From NCBI RefSeq assembly GCF_039536325.1, contig NZ_BAAAYO010000014.1:186001-250000 (forward strand): a stretch of DNA of 64,000 nucleotides. Reading direction: 5' to 3'. A program made the translations under genes and the position numbers. The DNA comes from Paenibacillus_AB hodogayensis. Lineage in GTDB: Bacteria > Bacillota > Bacilli > Paenibacillales > NBRC-103111. Shown here piece by piece: positions 6,921 to 16,018 of this stretch (within the stretch, counting starts at the first letter, position 1; the number at the start of each line of letters is the position of its first letter). The notes under the pieces are model-generated. The model searched no databases, was not told the origin of the DNA, and saw only the letters and a list, made by a program, of their open reading frames with translations.

Positions 6921-9900
6921 CAAACGATACTATCAGCATTGAACTCTTCAATCTCATTATCGACTATAGCAACTGGACCCAAACGATTGAACCCTACTTT
7001 AATACTAAAGGAACTTAATCGTTCCGGAATTTGTTTAGGGTTGATAAATACTTTTGCTCCTCCAGGATTACAAATTATCCAAGCATTTCGAGGACCTTTC
7101 TCTATCACGCTACCAGAATAATTTGTATGTACCAGGTTGTTCATACCGGAAATATAACGTATATGTTTGATGTCAGTTCGCCCCATTGAAAATGCCAGTT
7201 CTTTTGTTACTTTAAATTCATTAATCGCATCAGCGTACCTTCCTGACTCCCACAGTGCTACTGCATGCCAAAAATGGGACTCCAATTTATGGTATCCAGC
7301 ACCAATTCGTTGAGCCTCCAACAAATATGGGACAACATCGGGCAACGTCCATCCTGGACCTAAAATCATACTTTTAGCATGCAATACCATAATGTCAGGG
7401 TGCGATTTATACAACTCAATTGCGCTCGCGGATGCATCTCTTGCGGCTGGAATGTTCTTGTGTCTCAATTCCCAATTAATGTAATTTGAGAAAAGCTCGG
7501 CAGGGGGAGCTGAACCAGTAATCGCTTTTTTGTAGAATTCTCGAGCATCTTCTCCGTGACCAATAGCAGCTTCAATTCGGCCTTTTGCTCGATATAAATG
7601 CGGTGTAACTCCGCAATTGGTCAGAGCCTTTTGGTAATCAGCTTCTGCTCGAGTATATTCAATGAGTTTTTCATCTTGGGATTCGTTACTATTGCCCAAG
7701 AGAACACGAGTTTCAATCAAACTTACCCAAACATAATCATCTTGCGGAGCACGCTTTGTTAATTCTATAAACTCTTGGATTGCTTTAGAAAGGTTTGCTT
7801 TTTTCTCATACCCAGTAGTGATAACCGCTCTTTGTTTATAAAGCAAGCCAGCAGTATGTCGAATCGAGTTGGCATTGTGATTTGTTTGTTTTAATGCGTG
7901 CCTAATCAATCGTTCAGCTCTTTCTAGTGATCCCCCTTCATGTATAGAACGAATTTCCATACGAGCCTCATGCTGATCCAGATAAGCTTCATTTGGATTT
8001 ATAATTCTTAAGGAATCAAATAAACGTCGACGTGTTTCAATTCCTCCCAGACTGTCAATTAAATCTTCGTTCGACATAAGACTTCGAAAAATATGATTAT
8101 CTGATATATACCCAAGATCCAAGCGCCTAATCAATTGGTCAAGAATATCAATTCGTGTCAGTTCTGCGATGGAATTGAATATAATTCTTGCAATCATGGC
8201 ATGACGAGCTGTGACAATATCATCTTTAAAATCAATCAAACTATCCAAATCTTGAAATATAGGAGCAATATCGACAATGTTGATTTCTAGACTTCTAGCC
8301 AAAGCACTGGTACGGATTCCTTTTCCAAAAGAATGCATAAAACATACATGAAGGTAAGCTTGCCGTGCTTCTTGGTCTGGAATTGATTCATATTCATCTA
8401 CAACCAATTCGTCAAATTTCTTCCCTTCAGTTGCTTCACGTAAGGCAACTAGCAGTTGTCTGTCTGAATATTCTTTAAACCTCCTTATCCGATCTTCTTT
8501 CCTCAAATCCGATAAATTTCCAAGACAATTAAACTTCTCCAGTTTAACAATAATATTTTCAATTTCATTATCACTTAGTCGCGAAAGAGTCCAACTCCTA
8601 GTGTACCGAAAAGAACCACCACCGCTGTAATTCCACTCATTGGGACGATCAGCGATAACCAATGTAAGAGGCACTTTAGCATAAGTACAATCTTTCCTTA
8701 AGGATTCTAAATTGCCCAAAAATTTTGAAGCACGATCTACAAAAATAAATATCCGACTACCTGTTTCTTTATAAATACTTTCAATTGTTTCGAATCTTAT
8801 TCTCCTGTCTCCTCGGTACCAGAAGACAATTTGTACAAAATCGTGACACAGATCGAATGCCATCCTCCGCAAGATTGTTGATTTTCCCGAACCGGCTTCA
8901 GCGAGCAGAGTATAAGATGTAGTTTGATGCTCTATTGACAAGGCATCCTCAATTAAATTGATCATCATTGGATCGAAAACATCACGCTCGGCATCAACTT
9001 TATGAAATAAATCACTCCAATCGGCTTCAGAGCCCTTATAGAATTTCCCAGGATTCGAAGTCTCCCCATATTTCGGAATAGGTAAATGGAAGTAAGAGAG
9101 TAACTCCTGTAAAAGATCTGAACTAATTTTTTCATATTGTTTAAGAATGGGGAAATTGTATTGTTGAATATGAGATACCGATCGATTTGGTACCCTCCTA
9201 TCTATTTCTTTAAGGAACTCATCAACATCTCCATCAATGAGTGTGATATTCTTTTTTCTCCAGACCAAGTCATCCTCAGGTAATTTTCCAGGGAAAAGGG
9301 CAAAACCCTCGGGAACTTGCCCTTTCATCTCCTCAAAAACATCGGCTAAAATGTCTCGAAAATTTGTATCCTGTCTCCCGTACCCCAAGTACAAAAAGGG
9401 CCGGTCGTAGAGCAAATCTGCCAGTCTATTAAATAGTCTCGCACGATTTCGTCGATAGTCAGCGTAGTCGTCCGGTGTGATTACCAATCTGCCTTCCGTC
9501 GTGTCAGCCCTTGAAATACACCCATGAAGTTTATAAAGAGGAACATCATTGGGGCCTAAATCCATTTGTTGAGTAGAGGAATAATAAACTTTTAAAGATT
9601 GAACGTTAGAGCTTAGTCGATATGTATCTTCAACCAAAAGATCATAATTAGTTGTAAAAATACCCGACCATTTAAATGAACTGATAAGACTGAAACCAGG
9701 TGAAGGAATTGCACCTGTCATCATTTCGATAATAAATGTGTTCATAGCTGGTCGGTTATGACTCGCCTCAACTAATTCCGCAGTTTCAGCCAAATTTGCT
9801 TTACGGACCTGAAATTTTTCACTAAGCATTTCTGCCAATCGATTTCCGGTCGGCATCTTCTCACCAGAGTTAGTAATACAATGATAGTTGGCGCCTGCGC

Positions 9901-9961
9901 CAATAAAAAGGACTACCCTTCCCGTTTTTAACGCCAAGAATAGTCGTTCGGGTATATGCAT
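6920..9961 (-). CDS. SIR2-STAND NTPase with TPR repeats, probable anti-phage defence protein
   Basis: 1013 residues in three parts. Residues about 10-260 are a SIR2-like domain (GAGAN 21-25, TTNYD 103-107, catalytic-type His in KLHG 144-147, LGYGRQDTNFRD 192-203); this subtype usually hydrolyses NAD. Residues about 310-620 are a STAND ATPase with P-loop AEAGSGKST (354-362) and Walker B IFIFVDR (405-410). Residues about 640-930 are TPR-like helical repeats, the likely phage sensor. This matches the Avs5-like layout: target binding oligomerises the protein and the SIR2 domain depletes NAD. I start at ATG 9961 because AGGAGG lies 9 nt before it; an in-frame ATG 24 nt upstream lacks an SD. The gene is clearly AT-richer than the housekeeping genes around it, suggesting horizontal transfer. 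No transposase or integrase adjoins it. The specific phage trigger is unknown. Confidence 0.85.
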   Translation of the reverse strand: MHIPERLFLALKTGRVVLFIGAGANYHCITNSGEKMPTGNRLAEMLSEKFQVRKANLAETAELVEASHNRPAMNTFIIEMMTGAIPSPGFSLISSFKWSGIFTTNYDLLVEDTYRLSSNVQSLKVYYSSTQQMDLGPNDVPLYKLHGCISRADTTEGRLVITPDDYADYRRNRARLFNRLADLLYDRPFLYLGYGRQDTNFRDILADVFEEMKGQVPEGFALFPGKLPEDDLVWRKKNITLIDGDVDEFLKEIDRRVPNRSVSHIQQYNFPILKQYEKISSDLLQELLSYFHLPIPKYGETSNPGKFYKGSEADWSDLFHKVDAERDVFDPMMINLIEDALSIEHQTTSYTLLAEAGSGKSTILRRMAFDLCHDFVQIVFWYRGDRRIRFETIESIYKETGSRIFIFVDRASKFLGNLESLRKDCTYAKVPLTLVIADRPNEWNYSGGGSFRYTRSWTLSRLSDNEIENIIVKLEKFNCLGNLSDLRKEDRIRRFKEYSDRQLLVALREATEGKKFDELVVDEYESIPDQEARQAYLHVCFMHSFGKGIRTSALARSLEINIVDIAPIFQDLDSLIDFKDDIVTARHAMIARIIFNSIAELTRIDILDQLIRRLDLGYISDNHIFRSLMSNEDLIDSLGGIETRRRLFDSLRIINPNEAYLDQHEARMEIRSIHEGGSLERAERLIRHALKQTNHNANSIRHTAGLLYKQRAVITTGYEKKANLSKAIQEFIELTKRAPQDDYVWVSLIETRVLLGNSNESQDEKLIEYTRAEADYQKALTNCGVTPHLYRAKGRIEAAIGHGEDAREFYKKAITGSAPPAELFSNYINWELRHKNIPAARDASASAIELYKSHPDIMVLHAKSMILGPGWTLPDVVPYLLEAQRIGAGYHKLESHFWHAVALWESGRYADAINEFKVTKELAFSMGRTDIKHIRYISGMNNLVHTNYSGSVIEKGPRNAWIICNPGGAKVFINPKQIPERLSSFSIKVGFNRLGPVAIVDNEIEEFNADSIV

Positions 9962-10466
9962 CAATTTGGACCTCCTCATTAACAAAACAAATATTGGAAT
10001 TAATTATAACATATGTATGTTACATCTCGTAAGTAAGCTTAACAAGAACAACTGTAGCTATGAGAACTAATTTTATGACTTTCTTTTGGGCTTTCCAGAG
10101 GGTATCGCAGAAATAACACTAACTTGCCCTAGTTGTAACGGCATGATACAACTCACCCGTCTGCAAATCATCCATTTTAAATCTACGAACTCCTCCTTCG
10201 CTCATGTCACTAACCACCACTGTTCCTCATTAATTGCGAAAGAGCAAAAGGTTATACTTCCCATTTAGTTTCAGGGGTTCAGGGGGCATTAAACAGTTTT
10301 TCTTTCAGTATTAAACTCGGTCAATTTACAAAGGAACTTTCTATATAGCGATGGACCAAATGTGGTTCATCTCTCACCTCCCTTGTTGTTCTTTTGAAAC
10401 ACGCATGCCGCTGTGAGAACACTCCCTTCAACCGAATCCTATCACTATCTTTTCACTAGAACCCCT
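9962..10466. other. AT-rich intergenic region, no convincing gene
   Basis: 505 bp between two minus-strand defence genes. It should hold the promoter of the SIR2-STAND gene (AT-rich stretch 9985-10030). A strong SD (AAGGGAGGTGAGAG) leads into only a nine-codon minus-strand ORF (10341-10370), possibly a leader peptide or the scar of a lost gene. A further minus-strand open stretch near 10120-10210 has no recognisable product. Confidence 0.4.
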
Positions 10467-11933
10467 TCACCTCAAAGAAAGATCCAGCACCACAGCCTCG
10501 ATATGCATCTGGTAGCGGATGGAGAGTTGTTCCGCCTTCTCATGAAACCGTCTTCTAGCTTCGGCGAGCGAATAACTCGGGGCTTTCCCGGCCCGGTAAT
10601 CCCACTTCTCGTCCCACTGCGGGCAGGTGAACCAGCCAATGACGTACAGTCCCTGGAAGCATTGATGCGGGATCATATATTTTCGAACCAGCTGCTCTTC
10701 CATCAATTGTTCCAGATTGTTATGCCAGCAGCCTTTGAGCTCGATGTAGACACGCAAATGTTGATTTCCGGAAGAAGCGGGAACTTCCACCTTCAGATCG
10801 AGTCGGGCGCCGCTCTCTTCGCCCTGGGATCGATGCACTTCCACCTCCCGGTTAAAGGTAATCCCTCTTTGATCCAAATCTTTGGAAAAATGATAGTTCA
10901 GCACATCAGATAAGGTGTTCTCGTCTTTAGGCGCGTATTTCGTTTTGCCGGCAGTCCTTTTCTGCTTTCCCTCGACCTCGGGCCGCTGCTCGTTCCATAA
11001 CAAAGGGATTAACGAGTTTTCCGAACGGCGCCAATCGTTCTCGAAAGCCTGAAGTGAGTCCCGCACCACGCCCAGTAGATGCTCTCCGCTGGTAATCGGT
11101 CTGGATTTGCCGTTATCGATCATATGGATAAGCGTGCTCATAGCCGGCGGCCGCCAAGTATCCCGCTCATAGTTCTGCCGCACCATCTCCCATTGATGCC
11201 GCGCAACCTCGCAGTCCGGCAGCAGTCGCGTTAATCGTAGAACATGGGCCGGCTGCAGCTTATTATCGGAGAAACCGTGACCGAGAATCGTCTGCTTCCA
11301 ATCCGAGGCAGTCCCGCGCCAAGTTTTGGCAAAAAAAGTCGAATGCGCATGTATCCAGACGTACAATCGGATCAGCTGATCCGGCGACCACTTTTCTCTA
11401 AACTGATAAGCGGGCCGGTCCCCGGCATATCTTCGAAGGACCGCATACAAGAAGCGATCGTCCCTCGTCTCGCTGGATTCCAGCAAAGGCAAGAAGGCTT
11501 CACTCCCGCCATCTGGGGCATGGTCCAACTGCTTGGAAAGCGAAGCAACGGCCCTTTTCCAGCCGGTTAGCCCGGTGTAGCGATTACGGACGGCAGCGCG
11601 TGCATAGTCGCAAGCCTCGGCCGGAGCATGCCGATACAGCAGTCCAAGCAAATCCCTTAATGCGGTCCAGGAGAGAAGAGGTTCCGACAAAAGCCTCCTC
11701 ACCTTGCCGCCTACATGGGCATCCCAGCAATACGCTACACGACTTTCCGCGATATCTCTGCTGCCATACCACGCTCCCGGTGTCCGGCGTTTTCTTAATT
11801 CTTCCAGAGGGGCATTCATTACGTCTGCGTTCCGGCGATAGGCAAAAGCAAACATCTCCTTGCCCCCGGCATACGAGTTAAAATTGGGCTCCACCATGTA
11901 CGGAATCAAAACCGCCTCTCTGCCCGGCTCCAT
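10467..11933 (-). CDS. PD-(D/E)xK-like nuclease, partner of the STAND gene
   Basis: 488 residues. The first 300 or so are helical and unrecognised. The C-terminal part reads as a restriction-endonuclease fold: Glu in FNREVEV (363/365), Asp in RLDLKV (D379), the ExK pair in VYIELKG (E398, K400), and a following helix rich in Glu and Gln (NNLEQLMEEQLVRKY). These are in the order and spacing of the PD-(D/E)xK active site. It starts 9 nt after the stop of the STAND ATPase gene, so the two are one operon. I infer that the ATPase senses infection and this protein is the effector; only the motifs are seen. The start has no good SD, which fits coupling; an in-frame ATG 12 codons in is an alternative. 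A decayed paralogue fragment lies at about 16.9-17.1 kb. Confidence 0.6.
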   Translation of the reverse strand: MEPGREAVLIPYMVEPNFNSYAGGKEMFAFAYRRNADVMNAPLEELRKRRTPGAWYGSRDIAESRVAYCWDAHVGGKVRRLLSEPLLSWTALRDLLGLLYRHAPAEACDYARAAVRNRYTGLTGWKRAVASLSKQLDHAPDGGSEAFLPLLESSETRDDRFLYAVLRRYAGDRPAYQFREKWSPDQLIRLYVWIHAHSTFFAKTWRGTASDWKQTILGHGFSDNKLQPAHVLRLTRLLPDCEVARHQWEMVRQNYERDTWRPPAMSTLIHMIDNGKSRPITSGEHLLGVVRDSLQAFENDWRRSENSLIPLLWNEQRPEVEGKQKRTAGKTKYAPKDENTLSDVLNYHFSKDLDQRGITFNREVEVHRSQGEESGARLDLKVEVPASSGNQHLRVYIELKGCWHNNLEQLMEEQLVRKYMIPHQCFQGLYVIGWFTCPQWDEKWDYRAGKAPSYSLAEARRRFHEKAEQLSIRYQMHIEAVVLDLSLR

Positions 11934-11942
11934 TTCTATGTA

Positions 11943-14522
11943 CTAGGAATCCAGCTCCCATACGAGCTGCAGTGCATAACGGATAGGAAGGAAATCGGTC
12001 TTCCGCAATTTCGCAGGGTATTTCTCGGGATCGAATTGCAGCAAAAAGCAGCGTGCCGCTTCCAACATCCGTTCTCGTTCGAGATGGTTGAAAACTAGCC
12101 ATACCCGGCTTTGAGTAACCGGCTTTCCCCACTGTTCCCATATATTCGGCCAGCATTGCTCGGCGAGCATCGGCCATCCCCAGCAGGCATCCTTCCCGGC
12201 CTCCTCTAGCAGGAGGCGAAGCCGTTTTTCCGGCGTTTTCCGTCCCAACAGCCTCAATCTCCTCGCCGGAGCCGATGGGACAGGAATGGGAAGCTCCTTC
12301 ATGACGGCGCAAACGGGCGAGTCCAGCGATACGGCGTGCAAACTTTCCGCTCCTTGTTCGAACCGACGGTACACAGGCAGAAGTACCGAGACCTGGTCTT
12401 CATTGTATGGGTTCATTACTTGAGAAATCACATTCAGCAAACACTCACGGTATGCCGGTTCCTCCGTCTGCAAATAAAGCTCGACCAGATCGGGCAGCTC
12501 CTTCTCCTGAAACCAATGGCAGGCCGTCATTCGGCTTTCCGGCGCAGCGTCGCTGTACAGACAGTGCAGCAGGCGTAATTTGGCTTCCCAGGACGCGTTA
12601 TGGCGAAGTACCGCATCCGGTTTCGCGAGAAGCCCTCCGATGGCGCGGATTCTCTGCGATCTTAGGGTTGGCGCTGTCCCCTCCTCGTTCCACCTTTCGG
12701 CCTGACGGACGATCAAACAATCCAGCACGCCGCTTCCCTCATAAATCCCCCTTTTTGCTTCTTCCTCAAGAAGCCGAATCGACAATGTGTATTGGTCCTC
12801 GGCCGACAGTACATCCAGAATCGTATAATCGCTGAACCAGTTCCAAGACAGCAGGAAAGCCGTCAAATCTTCCAACGATAATAAAGAAGGATACAATGCG
12901 CGAATAATCTTGTGGGCAAAAAACTCCGAGATATCCTCCGTCAGCCGGGAAGCAAGCTTCGCTTTGGCAGTCGTATCGCCGAGATCGATATAGAGGGACA
13001 GCGCTTCTTTGGCCATATCACTATCAAAGGTATCGTTCATGAATTCGTACAAGTCTTCCGTACATGGCTTCAAGTCCATCATTTGGATTAAAAATAAAAT
13101 AAAGCTGCCAAACGGCCCTCTCATCCATCCTTTCTTCAAATAACCCGACAATAACTTCTCTACCCCGACATAGTAGAGCTGCTTGTAGAAGGCCGGTCTT
13201 CCCAGACGTGCATACATCCAATTCTGCTCATAGCAGGCAAGCAAAGCTTCCATTACTTTACGCTTGGCCGTATTCGTCCAACGGCCCGGATCTCCCAGAC
13301 ACAAAATCTCCGGATCATGCTGTACCATCAGCTCGAACAGTTCCGGGGAATGATCGCTTAGCCACGCAGCCGTCTGAAACAACTGCGGAATCACATTCCA
13401 CTGTTCGTTGAACACCAGACTGCTTATCTGCTGCACCGTCATTTGCTGCGTCAACAGAAAGCGGGATGCCAAAAATTCCGCATAACTGTAATGGGCCCAG
13501 TTAAATTGCATAGGCTCGAATTCCCTGAACAGACCGGAACGAAGAACCTCCTCGGCATCCTCGACCGAGAAGCCAAGCGTACGACGAAGGCTGATCGGCC
13601 AGTCGCGCAGATCGAGTACACCTTCTTGAGGTAAACCAAGCGAGCGGTTGGAGATAATCGGCTTATTGCAAAACACCGTAATCGCCGCCAGGAACATGGC
13701 GACTTCGTATCTTTTCTCGGCGGAAGCAAAATTGCCGTTCGGCTTGCTTGTCTTCTTCCTTTCCTTGCACAATTCAAGACAGCCCAACTCGAATAAGCGG
13801 TCTTTCGTTGAGGGCAAATTTCCGTTATTTCTATACTCTCTAAGAAGCATCCTCAAGGTTACGGGAAAATAGACAAACCCGTTCATATACCGCTGCTTGA
13901 CGTCTTGCAGGAATTTGTCGGCCTCGACTCCATAATCCGTGCAAGCGAGACGGATATCCTCCAGAAATAACGGCGCGAGCTGGTAGGCTTGAACGGCCTT
14001 CTCCCCCCATAACTTGCTCAGTTCGCTTTTGAACGAAGGCGGGAACAACCCCGGCCGGCAGGTTATGCGTATAATTAATCGGGATCGATCCATTTGGCGG
14101 AACGACTCCTTCAGAAGATCGCACATACTGTCGATGAGCAGCATGCCCTCGTCTAGCGCGTCGATGTATAAATAAAGAATGTCGCTGCTCCTCTGCCATC
14201 TGGCGACTGTCGGATGTTGCTCCAACTTGGCGGACAAGATTCCCGGAGAAGAAACAAAACGCAAATCTATAACATGATTCAAGCTGCCTTCCTTTTCATG
14301 AACTAAACCATTTTCGATAACAACCGACTTACCCAGACCCGAATCCCCTAGCAAAATTAGGCAAGGTACATGCGACAATTCGCCGAGCTGCACGAAGCAA
14401 TCGCTCTCTCGGGACGGAAAAGCAAGCCATTCTTCCCTTTCCCACCAAGAGCGGATGTGTTCTTTGTCTCTCGGATACCAGTAACGCAACCAGTTATGCT
14501 GGATGCCTTCCGAATCTTTCAT
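11943..14522 (-). CDS. STAND (NACHT-like) NTPase, probable defence sensor
   Basis: 859 residues. P-loop GDSGLGKS at 59-66; Walker B LYLYIDALDEG with D121, D124 and E125; a sensor-like Arg in RITCRPG (about 152-158). Near 338-357 the segment NWAHYSYAEFLASRFL is the conserved post-ATPase motif of NACHT proteins. The remaining 500 residues are helical repeats, the usual ligand-recognition half of STAND proteins. There is no N-terminal effector domain: the P-loop is only 59 residues in. The effector is therefore probably the next gene, 9 nt downstream. The ATG at 14522 has only a weak GGAGGGATTGAC upstream. GC content is higher than in the SIR2-STAND gene, so the two systems probably arrived separately. 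Not identical to any named system I can recall. Confidence 0.72.
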   Translation of the reverse strand: MKDSEGIQHNWLRYWYPRDKEHIRSWWEREEWLAFPSRESDCFVQLGELSHVPCLILLGDSGLGKSVVIENGLVHEKEGSLNHVIDLRFVSSPGILSAKLEQHPTVARWQRSSDILYLYIDALDEGMLLIDSMCDLLKESFRQMDRSRLIIRITCRPGLFPPSFKSELSKLWGEKAVQAYQLAPLFLEDIRLACTDYGVEADKFLQDVKQRYMNGFVYFPVTLRMLLREYRNNGNLPSTKDRLFELGCLELCKERKKTSKPNGNFASAEKRYEVAMFLAAITVFCNKPIISNRSLGLPQEGVLDLRDWPISLRRTLGFSVEDAEEVLRSGLFREFEPMQFNWAHYSYAEFLASRFLLTQQMTVQQISSLVFNEQWNVIPQLFQTAAWLSDHSPELFELMVQHDPEILCLGDPGRWTNTAKRKVMEALLACYEQNWMYARLGRPAFYKQLYYVGVEKLLSGYLKKGWMRGPFGSFILFLIQMMDLKPCTEDLYEFMNDTFDSDMAKEALSLYIDLGDTTAKAKLASRLTEDISEFFAHKIIRALYPSLLSLEDLTAFLLSWNWFSDYTILDVLSAEDQYTLSIRLLEEEAKRGIYEGSGVLDCLIVRQAERWNEEGTAPTLRSQRIRAIGGLLAKPDAVLRHNASWEAKLRLLHCLYSDAAPESRMTACHWFQEKELPDLVELYLQTEEPAYRECLLNVISQVMNPYNEDQVSVLLPVYRRFEQGAESLHAVSLDSPVCAVMKELPIPVPSAPARRLRLLGRKTPEKRLRLLLEEAGKDACWGWPMLAEQCWPNIWEQWGKPVTQSRVWLVFNHLERERMLEAARCFLLQFDPEKYPAKLRKTDFLPIRYALQLVWELDS

Positions 14523-14675
14523 GTCAATCCCTCCGGGCGTACGATGCCGTCAACGTTGCGGGCCATTTCACAAGGAACATCTGGGTAGTTTGAATCATAA
14601 GTAGGGACTTTAGACGCATTCTTCCTTAATTCGACGTTTTCCAATCGATTCCTTCTTTGGGAGAGGAAAAAGCAA

Positions 14676-14697
14676 AAAGCACGCTTGCGCGTGCTTT
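14676..14697 (-). terminator. Rho-independent terminator of the ferredoxin-NADP reductase gene
   Basis: Perfect 9-bp stem AAAGCACGC/GCGTGCTTT with a TTGC loop. On the minus strand it is followed by TTTTTGCTTTTTCC. It lies about 50 nt beyond the stop of the reductase gene. Confidence 0.85.
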
Positions 14698-14743
14698 AGT
14701 ACAAAGTCAGTGCTCATCCACTGTCTTCGGGAAGGTTCAACGT

Positions 14744-15799
14744 CTATTTGCTGGCATACAAATGCTTCAGCATTTCGCGGTTTTTCTGCGCGAACAATTC
14801 ATTATGCGAGGACACCATCCCGTACGAGTTGGCATCGGGCGTGACGAATTGCTTCGCTTTATTGACCGCGTTGGCCGCGTCTTGGAACGCTCCGGCTATC
14901 AGGTGCAGCTTGCCTTCGTGCTGCAACACATCGCCAGCGGCATAAATGCCGGGCACCGAGGTTTCGCTCATGGAAGATCCCGCAATGCGATGGTCCTGCA
15001 ATTCGATCTTCACCTCGCTATTGGCCAGCAATGCCTTGTCCCGCTCGTACCCATGATTGATGATCACCTCGTCGACCGCAAGCTTGAACAAGGTCCCTTC
15101 CTCATTGTCCTTCAGCAAAACGGTTTCGATCCGCTCGTGATCTGCGGCTGCGATCAGCTTTTCGATCGTAGTGTTGAGCAAGCATTCGACGGCATTCTTC
15201 TTCAGCCGCGTAATGTCGGCTTCATGGCCGGCTTTTAACGAATCCTTCCGATAGGTCAAGTACACCTTCTTCGCAATCGGCCCCAATTCGTTCGCCCAGT
15301 CAACGGCGGAATGGCCGCCTCCGGAGATCAGCACGGTTTTGTCTTTAAAGCGTTCAAGCGATTTCACGGTGTAGTGTAAATTTGCAACCTCGAATCGCTC
15401 CGCTCCCTCGATCTCGAGCTTGATCGGCTTCAGGATGCCTCCTCCAATGGCCAACAGCACGGTCTTGGACCGATGCGCCCGGTTCGAAGCGGTATGCAGA
15501 ACGAAATGTCCTTCCGCATCTTTGGATATGGAAGTGACCTTTTCCCCAAGCACGACTTCCGGCTCAAACGTCAGGCCTTGCGCGACCATTTGCTCGATCA
15601 GCCGGGCACCAGGAACGGGAGTCAATGCGCCCACATCCCAAATCATCTTTTCCGGATAAACATGTACCTTACCGCCCAGAAAGGGCTGGAATTCAATAAT
15701 TTTCGTTTTCATTTCACGCAAGCCGCTATAAAAGGCGGCGAATAACCCGGCGGGACCGCCGCCCACAATGGTGATGTCAAACAAATCGTTGTCCTGCAT
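14744..15799 (-). CDS. Ferredoxin/flavodoxin-NADP reductase, type 2 (YumC/YcgT family)
   Basis: 351-residue FAD enzyme that passes electrons between NADPH and ferredoxin or flavodoxin. FAD site GGGPAG at 13-18, NADP site ISGGGHSAVDWA at about 158-169, and the second FAD motif YAAGDV near the C-terminus; the length fits the thioredoxin-reductase-like FNR family. The ATG at 15799 follows GAGGAG; the open frame extends 50 codons upstream through the promoter. A strong Fur box (15855-15877) overlaps a TTGATA/CATAAA promoter, as known for the iron-regulated B. subtilis homologue ycgT. The likely role is to supply electrons for iron release or iron-sulfur metabolism under iron limitation. A terminator follows, so it is monocistronic. 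Confidence 0.93.
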   Translation of the reverse strand: MQDNDLFDITIVGGGPAGLFAAFYSGLREMKTKIIEFQPFLGGKVHVYPEKMIWDVGALTPVPGARLIEQMVAQGLTFEPEVVLGEKVTSISKDAEGHFVLHTASNRAHRSKTVLLAIGGGILKPIKLEIEGAERFEVANLHYTVKSLERFKDKTVLISGGGHSAVDWANELGPIAKKVYLTYRKDSLKAGHEADITRLKKNAVECLLNTTIEKLIAAADHERIETVLLKDNEEGTLFKLAVDEVIINHGYERDKALLANSEVKIELQDHRIAGSSMSETSVPGIYAAGDVLQHEGKLHLIAGAFQDAANAVNKAKQFVTPDANSYGMVSSHNELFAQKNREMLKHLYASK

Positions 15800-15854
15800 G
15801 ATACAATCTCCTCGTTTCCCTTTATGTTTTCCAAGACGTGCGATCAGCTTTATG

Positions 15855-15877
15855 TTGATAATGATTATTGTTATCAA
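15855..15877. promoter_or_regulatory. Fur box of the ferredoxin-NADP reductase gene
   Basis: Core GATAATGATTATTGTTATC inside a palindrome with arms TTGATAA and TTATCAA. On the minus strand TTGATA and CATAAA at 17-bp spacing could be -35 and -10, so bound Fur would block the promoter. It differs by one base from the box before the siderophore-binding protein gene at 47.5 kb. Confidence 0.85.
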
Positions 15878-16018
15878 TAACTCTCTGCAATAGTTTAGCA
15901 GTAACCGCACCAAATGTGAATACATAAATGACAAAATAAATATGAACAATTATCAAACGCAAACCAGTGAATAAAGCCGTATTTCCTACTATGTAAAATT
16001 AACTAAGCGGATTGGAGT

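Noticed and set aside
10086..10268. 60-codon plus-strand frame with a CPSC motif
   Set aside because: No SD, only one Cys pair, and no similarity to a known zinc protein; treated as chance.
15800..15949. 50-residue N-terminal extension of the ferredoxin-NADP reductase
   Set aside because: It would cross the Fur box and promoter; the ATG at 15799 has a proper SD and the family N-terminus.
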